48,765 bases of DNA from Hyphomicrobiales bacterium (GCA_021732625.1 JAKFUP010000075.1:1-48765); one strand, 5' to 3'; counted from the stretch's first letter, positions 36,757-47,600 are shown. Translations and numbers: made by a program. The notes: generated by a model not told the origin, from the letters alone.

Positions 36757-36960
36757 AGGGAACCTTAAGTCATCGATTAGGTCAGCATAGCGCTTAGGCC
36801 GCGCACATCGGTACCGTGGCCGCACGAAATCAGCGCTGTTATTGCAAGCGTTGCAGCCCGGAACTTCCGATGCCCGAAACTCCTATAACACTGGCGCAAT
36901 AAACACTTTACGACTACATCGGCTTGTCCGTTCCGATAGCTCAAGCCGATGGAAAATCAT

Positions 36961-37413
36961 ATGCGTTTTCTTCACACGATGCTCCGCGTCCGTAACCTCG
37001 ATGTTGCGCTGAAATTCTATTCGGACGCGCTAGGCCTCAAAGAAGTGCGCCGTATCGACAACGACAAAGCCCGCTTCTCGCTGGTGTTTCTGTGCGCGGC
37101 GGAGGACGAAAAGCTGCTCGCATCGCTGCCGAAGACGCGCGGCGCACCGCTGGTGGAGCTGACCTACAATTGGGATGAAGAGATCTATGGCGAGGATCGA
37201 TACTTCGGTCACCTCGCCTACGAGGTCGACGATATTTATGCGACCTGCGATCGCTTGCAGAAGCTCGGGGTCCTGATCAACCGGCCGCCGCGCGACGGAC
37301 AGATGGCCTTCATCCGCTCACCGGACAAGCATTCGATCGAACTGCTGCAGAAGGGCGACGCCAAGCCGCCGCAGGAGCCGTGGGCATCAATGCCGAACAC
37401 CGGACACTGGTGA
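36961..37413 (+). CDS. gloA: Lactoylglutathione lyase (glyoxalase I, VOC family)
   Basis: 150-residue metalloenzyme converting the methylglyoxal-glutathione hemithioacetal to S-lactoylglutathione. The four expected metal ligands are visible as His5, Glu66, His84 and Glu127 within FLHTMLRV, LVELTYNW, YFGHLAYEVDD and SIELLQ. The start at 36961 is preferred over the ATG at 36949 because GGAAAATC lies at proper spacing. Length and ligands fit the nickel-type bacterial enzyme, with a C-terminal extension of about 15 residues. It converges on the Cys-rich protein gene. Confidence 0.92.
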   Translation: MRFLHTMLRVRNLDVALKFYSDALGLKEVRRIDNDKARFSLVFLCAAEDEKLLASLPKTRGAPLVELTYNWDEEIYGEDRYFGHLAYEVDDIYATCDRLQKLGVLINRPPRDGQMAFIRSPDKHSIELLQKGDAKPPQEPWASMPNTGHW

Positions 37414-37469
37414 AGCGACAAACCGGCCCAAAAAGACCGATCACAACCAGAGCCTATCGACTACCTGGA

Positions 37470-37751
37470 TCAGCAGCCGCCGACCGGTTCGCGGCCCGAG
37501 CAATCAAGGTTGCAGTCGGAATTGCGGCATACCCAAATCTTGGTCTTGGTCACGTTCGCATAAAAGCAAGCGCCGACACATTCCTTGGCGAAGGCCCTTT
37601 GCCTCAAGAACGTGTTGGTGATCCCGACGACACCATTTTCCACTTTCACAATCGTTCCGACCCGCCCCTGTCCAGGAACCGTGACCTCGACTTGAGCCAA
37701 AGCTGAACATAAAGTGAACAAAAATACAGAAAAAGCGATTGTAGCGACCAT
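37470..37751 (-). CDS. Cys-rich small secreted protein of unknown function
   Basis: 93 residues from the ATG at 37751. A signal peptide (MVATIAFSVFLFTLCSALAQ, cut near the Q) is followed by a beta-rich segment VEVTVPGQGRVGTIVKVENGVVGIT. A compact C-terminal region carries six Cys (KECVGACFY, WVCRNSDCNLDC and a final GGC), suggesting disulfide bonds in the periplasm or outside the cell. No family recognised. It is divergently transcribed from the TolC-like gene across 212 bases, so the two may share control, but a link to the secretion system is inference. An in-frame start at 37802 would bury the signal peptide. Confidence 0.7.
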   Translation of the reverse strand: MVATIAFSVFLFTLCSALAQVEVTVPGQGRVGTIVKVENGVVGITNTFLRQRAFAKECVGACFYANVTKTKIWVCRNSDCNLDCSGREPVGGC

Positions 37752-37963
37752 CGGGATACGCGGAAATATTCGAAGTTCAGATGAAAAAGCCTTTAGCTGC
37801 ATTGATATCTCTGAACTACAGGTTGCAGCCGCTCCGGATACGCCAGTTGTGGTGCAGATTTGCCACCATCGGGTATCCGAATGCTGTTTCCATCCTTTTG
37901 CACTCGCCTTTCCATATACACTTATTTAATCTTCAGGAGTTGAGTTTCTGGGGAATCATTTCG

Positions 37964-39499
37964 ATGCGGTCGTTTTGGGTTTGTCTTACCGCGTTGGTGG
38001 TGGGAGCAGTGTTGCCCGGGGTTGCGCTTAGCCAGCAGCACTTCTCGATCAACGACGCCATCAAACAGGCCATTTTAACCAACCCTGGCGTTGGAGAGGC
38101 GGCGGCCAATAGGCGCGCCACCGAATCCGAGCTTCGTCAGACACAATCCACATTGCTGCCCCAAGTTCGCACCGAGGCGCGCTATGGGCCTGAGCGCTTC
38201 AACCAGAATGTGGTTCCCGCGCCGCTTGGAAATGACCGGACTCGTACCGGACGGGAAGCTTCAGTTGTACTACGACAGCTGGTCTTTGACGGATTTACCT
38301 CCATCAACGAAATCTGGCGGCAGTCGGCCAGAGTAAATGCTGCTGCAGCGCGCGTTCATGAGCGCACTGAATTGCTGGCCTTGGAAGCGGCAGAAGCTTA
38401 CGTCGATATTACGCGATATACCCGACTGATTGTCGTCGCCGAGGACAATCTCCGTGTTCATCGAAGCCTGTTCTCCAATGTTCAGAGCCGCTTCAATGGC
38501 GGACGCGCAGGCGAAGGCGATCTGGAGCAAACCCGGGAGCGGGTTGAGAACGCAGCAGCGGTTCTCGCAGGTTTCCGTCAGAACCTGGACGAGGGGCGTG
38601 CCCGTTACCGCAATGCCGTCGGCCTCGAGCCCTTCAATACGGTGACGCCCGGCCGGCTCGGCGGATTGCCGAGAACCAAGGACGAATCCTTAGCTGTCGC
38701 GCTGCGTTTTAATCCAACGATCAAGGCTGCCGATCAGGATGCGCGGGCTGCAAAGTATGGCTTCGATGCGACCGCTGGCGCGTTCGTCCCTAACGTGTTC
38801 TTCGAGGGGCGCGCCTCTACAGGCGTCGATGCGAACAACTACACTGGCAAGCGCGATGAAGTGAGCGGCAAGCTCGTGGCGAGCTGGGATATTTTCCGCG
38901 GCGGCCAGGACTTATGGCGGCGAAACGAGCTTTCGGAGCGTTATGTAGAAAGCACGGCGCGCCATGCGCGTCTGCAGCGCAGCGCGCTTGAATCGATTGA
39001 CCGGGCGTGGGCCGCACGCACCCTGACAGCTGACCGAATTAGCGCCCTCAATCGCCAGATAGCATCCGATCGTAAGGTCATTGTCGCGTATCAGAAAGAA
39101 TACGAGCTTGGCCAACGTTCACTGGTCGATCTGCTGAACGCGCAGAACCAGTTATTTAACGCGCTGGTTTCGCTCTACTCCAGTCAGAGCGTCGCAGTTT
39201 TCGCTGATTATCAATTGCTTGCCGCCATGGGTGGCTTGATCGAGTATGTCAAAGCGCCGCCGCCGGATGCAGCACCTCTCGATGTCGAACCATTCGGGCT
39301 TTTCCCGACCAAGCTTCCTCCGATTATTTTCCGCGCGCCGCTGACCGGGCCGGAACCGCTTCAGGCTAGCCCGGCGCAGCCATTTGCGAGTTATGCTGCG
39401 ACCGACGATACCTTGAAGAAGAACCCCAACTTTTCGGATCGTTGGGGTGCCGCGAACCCCGTGTCGGATATGCTCGAGGCCGCCGCGCGCTGGAAATAA
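37964..39499 (+). CDS. TolC-family outer-membrane channel of a type I secretion system
   Basis: 511-residue outer-membrane efflux protein. A signal peptide ends near GVALSQQ. The first OEP repeat begins FSINDAIKQAILTNPGVGEAAANRRATESELRQ; later segments with QSRFNGGRAGEGDLEQTRERVENA and EYELGQRSLVDLLNAQNQLFNALV are typical of the T1SS-type TolC (LapE/AggA). A Pro-rich C-terminal tail of about 90 residues follows. The ATG at 37964 is chosen for the signal peptide over a far upstream in-frame start. It lies ahead of the ABC and HlyD genes and so forms the outer-membrane part of the exporter. Confidence 0.92.
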   Translation: MRSFWVCLTALVVGAVLPGVALSQQHFSINDAIKQAILTNPGVGEAAANRRATESELRQTQSTLLPQVRTEARYGPERFNQNVVPAPLGNDRTRTGREASVVLRQLVFDGFTSINEIWRQSARVNAAAARVHERTELLALEAAEAYVDITRYTRLIVVAEDNLRVHRSLFSNVQSRFNGGRAGEGDLEQTRERVENAAAVLAGFRQNLDEGRARYRNAVGLEPFNTVTPGRLGGLPRTKDESLAVALRFNPTIKAADQDARAAKYGFDATAGAFVPNVFFEGRASTGVDANNYTGKRDEVSGKLVASWDIFRGGQDLWRRNELSERYVESTARHARLQRSALESIDRAWAARTLTADRISALNRQIASDRKVIVAYQKEYELGQRSLVDLLNAQNQLFNALVSLYSSQSVAVFADYQLLAAMGGLIEYVKAPPPDAAPLDVEPFGLFPTKLPPIIFRAPLTGPEPLQASPAQPFASYAATDDTLKKNPNFSDRWGAANPVSDMLEAAARWK

Positions 39500-39647
39500 G
39501 CAAACCGGAATAGGATATAGGCTTAAAGAGGTCCAGCCTGCGGGCCTTATTGATGCCTTCCATCCGTTAGGCTTGTTACCAGATTGTCCCCAGATGTCGG
39601 TAAAACTGCTGTAGGGTACGGCGGTATTCCGGCCTTGGGAATTGCCC

Positions 39648-41879
39648 GTGAACAAGCATTTTGGCGAATCTGTTGCAACCGCGGCAACGAAAGATTCTAT
39701 GGCAGGTTCTTCAAGCCAGCCTGACCCGCTTATTGAATCGTTATTATTTCTCGCCTCCTATCATGGCCGAGCGGTCAGCCGCGATGCATTGGTCGCCGGG
39801 CTCCCTTTGGTCAATGGCCGGCTCACGGCATCGCTGGTCGAGCGTGCGGGAAAACGTGCCGGACTCGACGTCAAGCCGGACAAACGCAAACTCGAGCAAA
39901 TTCCAGCTCTGGTGCTCCCCGTGCTGCTCGTCATGAGGGATGGCTCCGCTCTGATCCTCACCGCACGGTCGGATGACGGCCAGCACATAACCGTGCTCGA
40001 ACCCGGCATGAATTCCCCGCCACAGATGCTTTCGATCAAGTCAGTCGGCGAGAGCTACTCCGGCTACATGTTTCTGGTAAGGCCCGAACCTGCGGCCGAC
40101 GAACGCACCACGGCTGCCGGCGATCTTCCAACGAACCATTGGTTCTGGTCGATCGTGCGCCGGTTCGGATCCAATTACGGACATGTCGCCTTGGCGGCTT
40201 TCCTGGTGAACATGCTTGCACTCGCAGCACCGCTGTTCACCATGAACGTTTACGATCGCGTTGTACCGAATGGCGCCATTCCCTCGCTGATCGCACTAGC
40301 GGTAGGACTGGGGCTGGCCATCGTTTTTGACTTCATCATCCGGATGGTCCGCAGCCGCATCGTGGATCTCACCGGAAAGAAAATCGATGTCGTCCTGGCG
40401 TCGAACATTTTCGAACACGTGCTTTCGATCAAGATGGCCCACCGGCCGGCCTCCGTCGGCATTCTGGCAAACCAGATGCGGGACTTCGATTCGGTTCGCG
40501 ACTTCTTCACTTCCGGTACGGTGATCGCCGCGACTGATTTGATTTTCGCTGTGATCTTCATCGGCGTCATGTTCATGATCGCCGGCCCCCTCGCCTGGAT
40601 TCCGCTGGTGATGCTGCCGATCGTTATTGCCACAGGATTTATCCTGCAGCGCCCGCTCGATCGCGCAATGAAGCGGCTGCAAGCCGAGGCGTCGGCCCGA
40701 CATGGCGTCCTTGTCGAGTCGCTGACCGGAATCGAGACCGTGCGCGCAGCTGGCGCGGAATCACGCATGCAGACGGTGTGGGAGAGATCGGTCGCCGCCA
40801 CCGCGCGTTCTGGCGAAGATGTCCATTTCTGGTCGACGCTGGCTCTCACCATTTCCAGTTCCGCTCAGCAAATCACCAGCATGCTGCTGGTCGTCATCGG
40901 TGTGTTTCTTATCATCGATGGAAAGATCACGATGGGAGCGCTGATCGCCGCGAACATGCTGTCCGGCCGAGTGCTTGCTCCGATCGCCAGCCTCGCCTCG
41001 GTCATTACCCGCGCGACACAGACGCTCAGCGCATTGCGCGCAATCGATCGGCTGATGAATCTCGAACGCGAACGTCCGCCCGGCCGCAGTTATGTTTCTC
41101 GCAAGATCCAGCATGGTACAATTTCATTCAACAACGTCAGCTTCCGCTATCCCGCATCCAAGCAGGATGCACTGAGCAACGTATCGTTCGAAGTAAAGGA
41201 AGGCGAGCGGATCGCCATCATCGGCCGGGTGGGATCAGGGAAGACGACCGTCGGCAGGTTGCTGTCCGGGTTTTACGATCCGACGGAAGGCAGCATTGCC
41301 GTCGATGGCATCGACTCGCGACAATATGATCCTGCCGACCTGCGCGCCGGGATCGGGTTTATTATGCAGGATACCGATCTTTTCTTCGGCAAACTGCGCG
41401 AGAATATTGCGCTCGGAAAACCAGCCGCCACCGATGAAGAAATTATCGAGGTCGCCAAACTGGCAGGCGTCGAAAGCTTCGTGGCTGCTCACCCGCTTGG
41501 GTACGACATGCCGATCTCCGAAGGCGGCCGCAGCCTTTCGGGCGGGCAGAAGCAATCGATCGGTTTGGCGCGCGCCCTCATCCGCCGGCCCAAAATCATG
41601 TTCATGGATGAACCCACGGCTCATTTCGACGTCCGCACCGAGACCGAGTTTCTCGAACGCCTCAAGAACCTCGCGCGCTCCGAGATGACGATCATTGTTT
41701 CGACACATCGGCCTTCCCTGCTCAATCTCGTAACCCGCATTCTTGTCTTCGAACAGGGCAAGCTGGTCGTTGATGGGCCGCGCGATGCCGTGATCGCAAA
41801 TTTGCAGGCCGGTGCGCAGCGCCAGGCGGCTCAGCTCGTTCCCGAACCAAAAGCAGTGCCCCGCAATGCAAAACTCTGA
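39648..41879 (+). CDS. Type I secretion permease/ATPase (HlyB/LapB-like)
   Basis: About 743 residues. The N-terminal C39-like domain (DPLIESLLFLASYHGRAVSRDAL) lacks the catalytic Cys, so it binds substrate rather than cleaving it, as in HlyB/LapB. A six-helix ABC transporter domain and a nucleotide-binding domain follow: Walker A GRVGSGKTT near 525, signature LSGGQKQSIGLARAL near 630, Walker B IMFMDEPTAHFD and the His of STHRPSLL. The start is uncertain: GTG 39648 behind GGGAA, or ATG 39699, which trims 17 residues. The stop overlaps the adaptor gene by 14 bases. It is predicted to export RTX-type adhesins, most likely the neighbouring large one. Confidence 0.93.
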   Translation: MNKHFGESVATAATKDSMAGSSSQPDPLIESLLFLASYHGRAVSRDALVAGLPLVNGRLTASLVERAGKRAGLDVKPDKRKLEQIPALVLPVLLVMRDGSALILTARSDDGQHITVLEPGMNSPPQMLSIKSVGESYSGYMFLVRPEPAADERTTAAGDLPTNHWFWSIVRRFGSNYGHVALAAFLVNMLALAAPLFTMNVYDRVVPNGAIPSLIALAVGLGLAIVFDFIIRMVRSRIVDLTGKKIDVVLASNIFEHVLSIKMAHRPASVGILANQMRDFDSVRDFFTSGTVIAATDLIFAVIFIGVMFMIAGPLAWIPLVMLPIVIATGFILQRPLDRAMKRLQAEASARHGVLVESLTGIETVRAAGAESRMQTVWERSVAATARSGEDVHFWSTLALTISSSAQQITSMLLVVIGVFLIIDGKITMGALIAANMLSGRVLAPIASLASVITRATQTLSALRAIDRLMNLERERPPGRSYVSRKIQHGTISFNNVSFRYPASKQDALSNVSFEVKEGERIAIIGRVGSGKTTVGRLLSGFYDPTEGSIAVDGIDSRQYDPADLRAGIGFIMQDTDLFFGKLRENIALGKPAATDEEIIEVAKLAGVESFVAAHPLGYDMPISEGGRSLSGGQKQSIGLARALIRRPKIMFMDEPTAHFDVRTETEFLERLKNLARSEMTIIVSTHRPSLLNLVTRILVFEQGKLVVDGPRDAVIANLQAGAQRQAAQLVPEPKAVPRNAKL

Positions 41880-43206
41880 TTTCGCATTTGCCAACGACAT
41901 TCGTTCGGCTGTCGAGCTGCGGACTCCCAAGACCACACGGATGGTGCTGTTGGCGACGTTGATGCTCTTCGCGACGGCATTGATCTGGGCGCATTTTGCG
42001 GTGCTCGACGAAGTGAAACGAGGCAATGGCCGCGTCATTCCCAGCCGCCAGATTCAGGTGGTTCAATCGCTCGAAGGCGGAATTGTCGGCGCAATCCTGA
42101 TTCAGGAAGGCGCGATCGTTACCCAAGGCGAACCATTGATGAGGATCGAGGACACCAAGTTTGCGTCCGAGTTTGGTGAAATACGCGAACGCCGCGCCGC
42201 AATGGCGGCGCGCATCGCTCGCCTCGAGGCCGAGGCCGCAGGCGCAGCGACGCTCACATTTCCGAGCGAACTGGCCGAGGTATCGCCCACGGTCGTGGCA
42301 GGTGAGAAAAGTCTCTTCGATGCGCGCGCCCGCAAGCTCGCGCAGGATATCGAGGTGATCGTTCAGCAGGAATCGCAGCGGCGCCGCGAGTTACAGGAAT
42401 ACAAAGCGACCGAGGTCAAGCTGACGGAGACGCTCCAGCTGCTCAACCGCGAAGTCGATCTGACGCGAAACCTGTTCAGGCAAAAGGTTGTTCCGGAAAT
42501 CGAAATGCTGCGGGTCGAACGGCAAGCCAGCGAGATGCGCGGCCAGCTCGAGGTCATCCGCGCCTCGACCCAGAAAGCGCAGGCCGGCATCCAGGAGGCG
42601 CAGGCGCGCATGGAAACCGCCAGAACGACGCTGCGCGCGCAGGCAGACGAAGATCTGGCCAAGTCACGAGGTGACATGGCGGTCCTCGACGAGAACATCA
42701 AATCGGCCAAGGATCGTGTGTTCCGGACCGAACTGAAGTCGCCGGTTCATGGCATCGTCAACAAGCTGAATATCAACACCATTGGAGCCGTCGTCCAATC
42801 CGGAGCCAATGTGATGGAAGTGGTTCCGCTCGACGATACGCTGCTTGTCGAAGGCCGCATCCGTCCGCAGGACATCGCGTTCATCCGGGCCGGTCAGGAT
42901 GCTGTCGTCAAGGTGACCGCATATGATTCCTCGGTGTACGGTTCGCTGAAGGGCAAAGTCGAACGCATCAGCGCCGATACCATCACCGAGGACGCCCGAG
43001 CGGATCGCGGCAGTGAAAAGACCGAAGTCTTCTATCGCGTCATCGTGCGTACCGACTCCAACCACCTTGGGCTTACGGCGGCGCCCTTGCCCATCATTCC
43101 GGGTATGGTGACGACGGTCGAAGTGTTGACCGGAAAGAAGTCTGTGCTGGACTATCTTATCAAGCCCGCCCGCCTGTTGCGGGATGAAGCGCTGCGGGAA
43201 CGCTGA
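41866..43206 (+). CDS. Type I secretion periplasmic adaptor (HlyD/LapC-like)
   Basis: 446-residue membrane fusion protein. A short cytoplasmic N-terminus is followed by a membrane helix at about 26-47. The periplasmic part has a lipoyl half (SLEGGIVGAILIQEGAIVTQGEPL), a long coiled-coil region rich in E/Q/R at about 95-290, the second lipoyl half (ELKSPVHGIVNKLNINTIGAVVQSG) and a C-terminal barrel with IIPGMVTTVEVLTGKKS, typical of HlyD/PrtE. It starts inside the ABC gene, so the two are translationally coupled. Bridges the ABC transporter to the TolC-like channel. Confidence 0.93.
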   Translation: MQNSDFAFANDIRSAVELRTPKTTRMVLLATLMLFATALIWAHFAVLDEVKRGNGRVIPSRQIQVVQSLEGGIVGAILIQEGAIVTQGEPLMRIEDTKFASEFGEIRERRAAMAARIARLEAEAAGAATLTFPSELAEVSPTVVAGEKSLFDARARKLAQDIEVIVQQESQRRRELQEYKATEVKLTETLQLLNREVDLTRNLFRQKVVPEIEMLRVERQASEMRGQLEVIRASTQKAQAGIQEAQARMETARTTLRAQADEDLAKSRGDMAVLDENIKSAKDRVFRTELKSPVHGIVNKLNINTIGAVVQSGANVMEVVPLDDTLLVEGRIRPQDIAFIRAGQDAVVKVTAYDSSVYGSLKGKVERISADTITEDARADRGSEKTEVFYRVIVRTDSNHLGLTAAPLPIIPGMVTTVEVLTGKKSVLDYLIKPARLLRDEALRER

Positions 43207-43522
43207 CAGCGCACTTAAGACCGCCCTTACCTGCGTTAAACCAAACCTGTCGTTCTGACCGTCGCTCGGTTACGTGATCGTTCTCAAAACCTGTAAAGCG
43301 CCGCTTGCCACGCGCAGCAGCGTTAACAAATCGTGTCCGGACCACGTTCGATAAAATTGTTCGGACCGGCTTTGCGCCAATTTCACCAGCCTTGCGACAA
43401 TACCCGCGGTATCCCGCCGTTTTAACCGCGGCGGCAATATCTGTCGCGAATACTCCCGTCATAACAAGCGGGACGAGGATCGGCTCAAGCCGGCAAACGC
43501 TCCCGCGCCACGGGGGCTTGTC
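43207..43522 (+). other. Intergenic region upstream of the LapG-like gene
   Basis: 316 bases between the exporter operon and the protease gene. Several short inverted GC repeats occur, for example CCGCGG pairs near 43410-43440, but no terminator with a T run follows the adaptor gene. A GGGGG ribosome-binding site lies 8 bases before the ATG at 43523. An antisense open frame crosses here but looks like a shadow. A promoter for the protease gene is likely but not identified. Confidence 0.45.
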
Positions 43523-44596
43523 ATGTTCGATCGTCCGGAGGCCGGAAGGCTGCGCGTTGTCAAATTCGGCGTTGCGTTGCTTATGCTGTGCGTTGCGACC
43601 GAAGCAATCGCCAAGCCGAAGGCTCGCAAGCCGATCTTCGACGACCTCATCACGCCATCGATGATGCTGCAGGCGTCTCCCGCGCCGCGCGTCAATACCA
43701 CAAACCAGCCGCGCTTCTTCTCGATCAACAGCGTGCTCGCGCGCATCGACGGAAAGCCAACTCTGTCTGAACCGGTTCGCGTTGCCACTGCGACTTCTGC
43801 CCCGGTGATATCCGATATTCCCGAGAGCATTGGCGGGAGCTTCTCGCGCAGCTCCGAGCCCTACGGTCTGCTGAGCTTCCGCGCACCCGAAGGCGCGCTC
43901 TGGCGCAAGTGGCGCGCAACCGAACAGGATATCGCCAAGGACACCGCATCCCTTGCGGCTTGTGCGAACGATCCATCGAAATGCGACGAAGCCACGCGGC
44001 GTTTCGGCAATATGATACACGATGTTCGTGGCCGCAGCGGCCGCGCCCGGATTGAAGCCGCCAACCGGCTCGTCAACGGCGCCATCCGCTATACCAGCGA
44101 CTTGATCCAGCACGGCGTGCTCGATCAGTGGACCACGCCGCTCGCAATGCTGGCGACCGGCCGTGGCGACTGCGAGGATTATGCGATCGCCAAATACGTT
44201 TTGCTGCGCGAAGCCGGTTTTGCCCAGAGCGATCTGCGCATTCTGCTCGGCCGCGACAAGGCCGCCCGCGAAGATCATGCTGTTCTCGCGGTTAAGGATG
44301 GCGCGAACTGGATCATCCTCGACAACCGCACCATGAACACCGCAGAGGACAGCGCCGCGCGCCACTTCGTGCCGCTGTTCGCCATCGATCAAACCGGTGT
44401 CAGCCTGTTCGCCTCGCCCTACTTCTCGCAATACAACGCCGGTGAGCAGAATGGCCTGTCGCCGGCAGCGGCCGAAACCGAGACTGCCGACTGGGGCACT
44501 CAGCCCGTCGATATCGGCCATGCGAAAACCTGGGGCGATGACGGCGCAGCGCTGCCTGCACTCGTCACCGAGCCGCAGAGCCCGCTCTTGCTCTGA
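43523..44596 (+). CDS. LapG-like transglutaminase-fold periplasmic cysteine protease (BTLCP)
   Basis: 357 residues. A signal peptide ends near ATEAIA (about 30), then a Pro/Ser-rich stretch of about 85 residues precedes the BTLCP domain. The catalytic triad is Cys217 in ATGRGDCEDYAIAKY, His252 in REDHAVLAV and Asp267 in IILDNRT. Family members such as LapG cut large adhesins just after their N-terminal retention module, releasing them from the outer membrane; they are held in check by a c-di-GMP receptor, LapD, not present in this window. Calcium-binding acidic residues are suggested by GDCED. The C-terminal 60 residues look disordered. It points towards the big adhesin gene with a shared terminator between them. 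Confidence 0.92.
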   Translation: MFDRPEAGRLRVVKFGVALLMLCVATEAIAKPKARKPIFDDLITPSMMLQASPAPRVNTTNQPRFFSINSVLARIDGKPTLSEPVRVATATSAPVISDIPESIGGSFSRSSEPYGLLSFRAPEGALWRKWRATEQDIAKDTASLAACANDPSKCDEATRRFGNMIHDVRGRSGRARIEAANRLVNGAIRYTSDLIQHGVLDQWTTPLAMLATGRGDCEDYAIAKYVLLREAGFAQSDLRILLGRDKAAREDHAVLAVKDGANWIILDNRTMNTAEDSAARHFVPLFAIDQTGVSLFASPYFSQYNAGEQNGLSPAAAETETADWGTQPVDIGHAKTWGDDGAALPALVTEPQSPLLL

Positions 44597-44619
44597 TCGG
44601 ACGTACCGTCAAAAGAAAA

Positions 44620-44656
44620 ACAAAAAAACCCGCCGGATCGCTCCGGCGGGGTTTTG
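44620..44656. terminator. Strong bidirectional terminator between LapG-like and adhesin genes
   Basis: A perfect 9-bp stem CCCGCCGGA/TCCGGCGGG with loop TCGC is followed on the plus strand by GTTTTG and on the minus strand by a run of seven T (the A tract at 44622-44628). It lies 24 bases after the protease stop and 20 bases beyond the adhesin stop, so it can end both convergent transcripts. Confidence 0.9.
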
Positions 44657-44676
44657 CTCGCGACGGCCAATTCGGA

Positions 44677-47600
44677 TCAGAAGTTCGCCGTGACCTGTGC
44701 ATGGGCGGCGTCTTCGTAGACGACTGCGATTGGGCTTGGCGCGTTGGGCAGCGAGGTTGCCACCGTCACAAAATTTGCGCCGCCGACGTTCCCGTTTAGA
44801 TCAACCTGCAAGGTTGTGCCCGAATGCTGGATGTATTCGGAGACGTTGTGTCCCGCCGCAACGGTAATCAGGAAAGAAAGATCAATAATATCGCCTTGAG
44901 CCTGATTGAAGTCGGTAATGATGTCGGCGGAAGCCGTATCGGTAAGCCTGAAGGTATCGGCTCCCGAACCACCGGTCAGGGTATCCACTCCGAGGCCGCC
45001 GATCAGGATGTCGTTGCCGCCGCCGCCGTTGAGGGTGTCAGCACCGGCCAGACCGATCAGGGTATTGGCGTTACCGTCACCAGTCAGCGTGTCTCCCAAA
45101 GCGGAGCCGGTGAGGTTTTCGATCCCCGACAGGATATCGCCGCTCGCGTCGCCAGTCGAAGTCTGCGCAGTCAAGGTGTTAAGATTGACCTGAACTCCGA
45201 GTGCCGAGTTCTGATAGCTGACAGTGTCGCCAGCCGCAGTGTTGTTTCCGCCATTCAATGTATCAGCGCCAACGCCACCGATCAGCGTATCGTTGCCGTC
45301 AGAGCCGTTGATCGTTTCGCCGCCAATGCCGGAGACAATCAGATCGTCATTGGCGGTCCCAATGATCGTGGTCTTTAGCGGCGTTGTGGTTACAGCAATC
45401 GTTCCGCTGGCTGTATCGCCGTCTGAATCCGTCGCTGTTAGATTGAAACTTAACGGCAGATCGTTGCCGGTATTCACCGATACGAATCCTACATCGGAAA
45501 CACTAAACGTGTTCCCGCTAGCGTGGGATACTTCGATCCTATTGTATCCATTACTCGTGAATACCGAAATGATGTCGCCATCGTTCGTTGGAACGAGGTA
45601 ACCACCGCCCGAGGCTGTCAATGTTCCAAGGTTCAGGAGGACACCGTTCTGGTAAATTTGGGTGATGGTATCCGTAATGTCCCCTGCATCGCCAAACAAA
45701 GTTGTATCGTTGTCAGCGTCAATCGCCACAACGCGAACCGAACTTGGCCCGTCCTCAACAGTGAAGGTGAAGCCGTTCACTGAATAGTGGTTACCATATG
45801 TAAAGCTGTTGTTGTTTCCGTTGGTAACAGCGACGTTGTCGGCAAAATCGAACCGGAGCAACTCATTCGCGCCGATTGCCGGATTACCGACCCCGAAGCT
45901 GACCGAGCCCCCAGAATTGCTCCCGTTTACCGATGCGGGACCGGAATTGTTGCGGGCGGACAGAAGAATGTCTCTGTTACCGGCTCCCTCGGCTACCTTG
46001 AAACTTTGCGCACTCGTGTCTGTGAAGTTTGATGTCGTAATAGTTGTACCCGACCCGTCATCCAGCGCCCGCAGGAACTGCACGGTAAAGGTGTCGAGCG
46101 TTTCGTCCGTTGCATTTGGCGAAAGCGTAGCGGTGAAAACGGTAGTTTCGTCGCCGTTGCCAGCATTGCCGTCGAGATCGATCCTGCCAGACAGCGTGCC
46201 GGTGCCGAAGCCATAGAGGTGCACCGCCCTCCCGCCGGATGTTACGGTGGATACTCCGCTTGTCAGGTTGGAGCCTTCGGTGCCGGTGAACACCACGCTG
46301 CCGCCATCCGCACCGATGCTCTCGTAGAAATTGAGAGCACCGCTGCCGATCGAATTGGCGCCGTTCTCGATCACCATGGACTGCGCGGTGAAAGGAATTG
46401 GTGCGTCGTCGTCGAGCGTGACGGTCAATGTTCCGAGCGCAGTGTCGCCCGCGGTCATGTCGGCATCGCTGTCGCCGACACGATAATTCAGGGCCAGAGA
46501 AATATCGCCGTTTTCGCTGTTCCCGGGCGCGTGCCTGACCGGATTGATCAGGTTGAACGTGTATGCGCCGGTTGCCTCGTTGAGATCGACCGTGAACAGG
46601 ATCGACCCGCTTCTTGCGACGGACGTAATCGTGGCGGTGAGACGCCCCGATGCGTAGCCGTAAGACACGGTTTCCTGACCGATCGTCACACCTGTGACGC
46701 CGTTCAGGTTGGCGAAGGTGTAGTTGAGAGCGCCATCGCCGCCGTTGCCGGTGAGCGTGCCTGTGGCATACGACAAGTTCGTCGCGGCGTCTCCGGTGAC
46801 TAGCGTGCCATTGCCGGCAATGCCATGCCTCAAGCCCTCGTCGTCCACGGTCGCGATGACATTCCCACCCACCGGGACATTATTTGCATTGGTGATATTG
46901 ACGGTCTGCAGCGCCGTCGAGGTGTCGCCGTCGCCGTCCGTGATCCGGTAAGTGAAGCTGCCGTCGACCGTTCCGTTGCTTGGATTGTCGGCGGGATCGA
47001 GCGACCACGAACCATTGGCGGCAAAGGTGTAAGTGCCGACGTTAGGCACCACGAACGTCCCGCCGCCGATCGCGACGAAACCAGAACCAAAGTTCACATG
47101 CGTCAGCGTTGCACCATCGGCGCCCTGGGCGTCGTCCGTCAGCAGGTTCGCCTGCGGTGTGTTTCCGGCGGCCTCGGAAATGGTCACGGGCGAGCCGGCA
47201 ACAGCCAAAGGCCCGTCGTCGAGCACCGTGATGTTCAGCGTGTCGGTCGCGATGTCGTTGTCGCTGTCCGTCACCGTCACCAAAAACGCCTCGCCCGCAA
47301 CCGGGTCCTGCGCCCCGCGATCGCCAGGCGTCGCATCCGCCGTGGTGTTGGGGTGCGTCAGCAAATTGTCCGCAAGCGTGTACGACCAGCTGTACGCACC
47401 ACTCATCGTATTATAGGTCACCGTCAGGGTGCCGTTGACACCCTGAACCGTCCCGCCGCCCGTCACATTGATCAGCGCGCCAAACCGGTCCGTAACCTCA
47501 AGCCGCGACAGCGTGTCGCCACCCGTCGTGATCGCAAACGAACCCGTCGTCGTCTCCGACGCATCGCTGTTGTTGGTTGCGTTGCTGTCCGCGATCTCGC

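Noticed and set aside
43160-44521. 453-codon minus-strand ORF opposite the LapG-like gene
   Set aside because: Opposite strand encodes a protease with intact triad and signal peptide; this frame has no motifs and would cross the intergenic region.
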